Origin: an uncultured Oscillospiraceae bacterium
GTDB lineage: Bacteria > Bacillota > Clostridia > Oscillospirales > Oscillospiraceae
Direction of reading: 5' to 3'
Length of the DNA: 23,367 nucleotides
NCBI GenBank assembly: GCA_900764755.1
Contig: CAAFPE010000057.1
Coordinates: 1-23,367 of the forward strand
Shown here: in pieces, positions 23,352 to 23,367 of the stretch
Layout: every line of letters begins with the position of its first letter
Position numbering within the stretch: position 1 is the stretch's first letter
Program-made: the position numbers and the translations under genes
The notes under the pieces: generated by a model
Databases searched by the model: none
What the model was told of the DNA's origin: nothing
Seen by the model: only the letters and a program-made list of their open reading frames with translations

Positions 23352-23367
23352 GGGCGCGTAAGCGCCC
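23352..23367 (+). terminator. Hairpin at the right edge, possible trmFO terminator
   Basis: GGGCGC-GTAA-GCGCCC forms a perfect 6-bp stem with a tetraloop and ends exactly at the window edge. Whether a T-tract follows cannot be seen. Confidence 0.35.

Overview
The window reads as a chromosomal housekeeping segment from a GC-rich anaerobic Firmicute. My best guess is a Clostridia lineage of the Oscillospiraceae type (Flavonifractor/Intestinimonas-like). This is an inference from three things: Firmicute gene families and gene order (dprA-topA-...-trmFO; ftsEX followed by an M23 hydrolase), a T-box leader, and Shine-Dalgarno-led genes with GTG/TTG starts and sigma-A-type promoters. I see no rRNA, tRNA, CRISPR array, transposase or prophage.

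Left part (1-5.9 kb). On the minus strand lie leuA (2-isopropylmalate synthase) behind a complete T-box leader with its own promoter, an MscS-type mechanosensitive channel, a DtxR/MntR-type metal regulator with a clear promoter, and an EamA drug/metabolite transporter. Diverging on the plus strand is an extended -10 promoter driving a DNA-3-methyladenine glycosylase that overlaps a HAD hydrolase by 14 nt. A convergent hairpin and a DUF4830-type membrane-anchored protein follow.

Middle part (6.5-13.2 kb). An RsuA-type pseudouridine synthase and a CdaR/PucR-type regulator (with a strong terminator) precede an operon of ftsE, ftsX, a 33-aa membrane microprotein and a secreted coiled-coil M23 peptidase. 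The operon is a cell-wall hydrolysis module: the FtsEX ABC complex is known to activate EnvC/PcsB/CwlO-type coiled-coil proteins. Its promoter carries a perfect 7-bp dyad over the -10. An unrecognised 226-aa gene follows. The greA promoter, a perfect TTGACA-17-TATAAT, overlaps that gene's stop codon.

Right part (12.7-23.4 kb). greA is followed by lysS, whose product carries an unusual C-terminal Trbp111-like tRNA-binding domain. Then come a strong terminator and a SpoU/TrmH rRNA methyltransferase. An MFS transporter diverges from dprA, which is followed by topA (with a Lys/Ala/Thr-rich tail containing an exact 63-bp tandem duplication) and trmFO. Between topA and trmFO sits a small divergent pair: an 87-aa protein and an Xre-type regulator, separated by an AT-rich spacer with three copies of a 10-bp half-site. 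This interrupts the usual Firmicute dprA-topA-trmFO order.

Nothing here is a clearly new system. The best candidates for unexplored biology are the FtsEX-operon microprotein, the Xre/small-protein cassette with its operator, the LysRS-Trbp fusion, and the 226-aa orphan.
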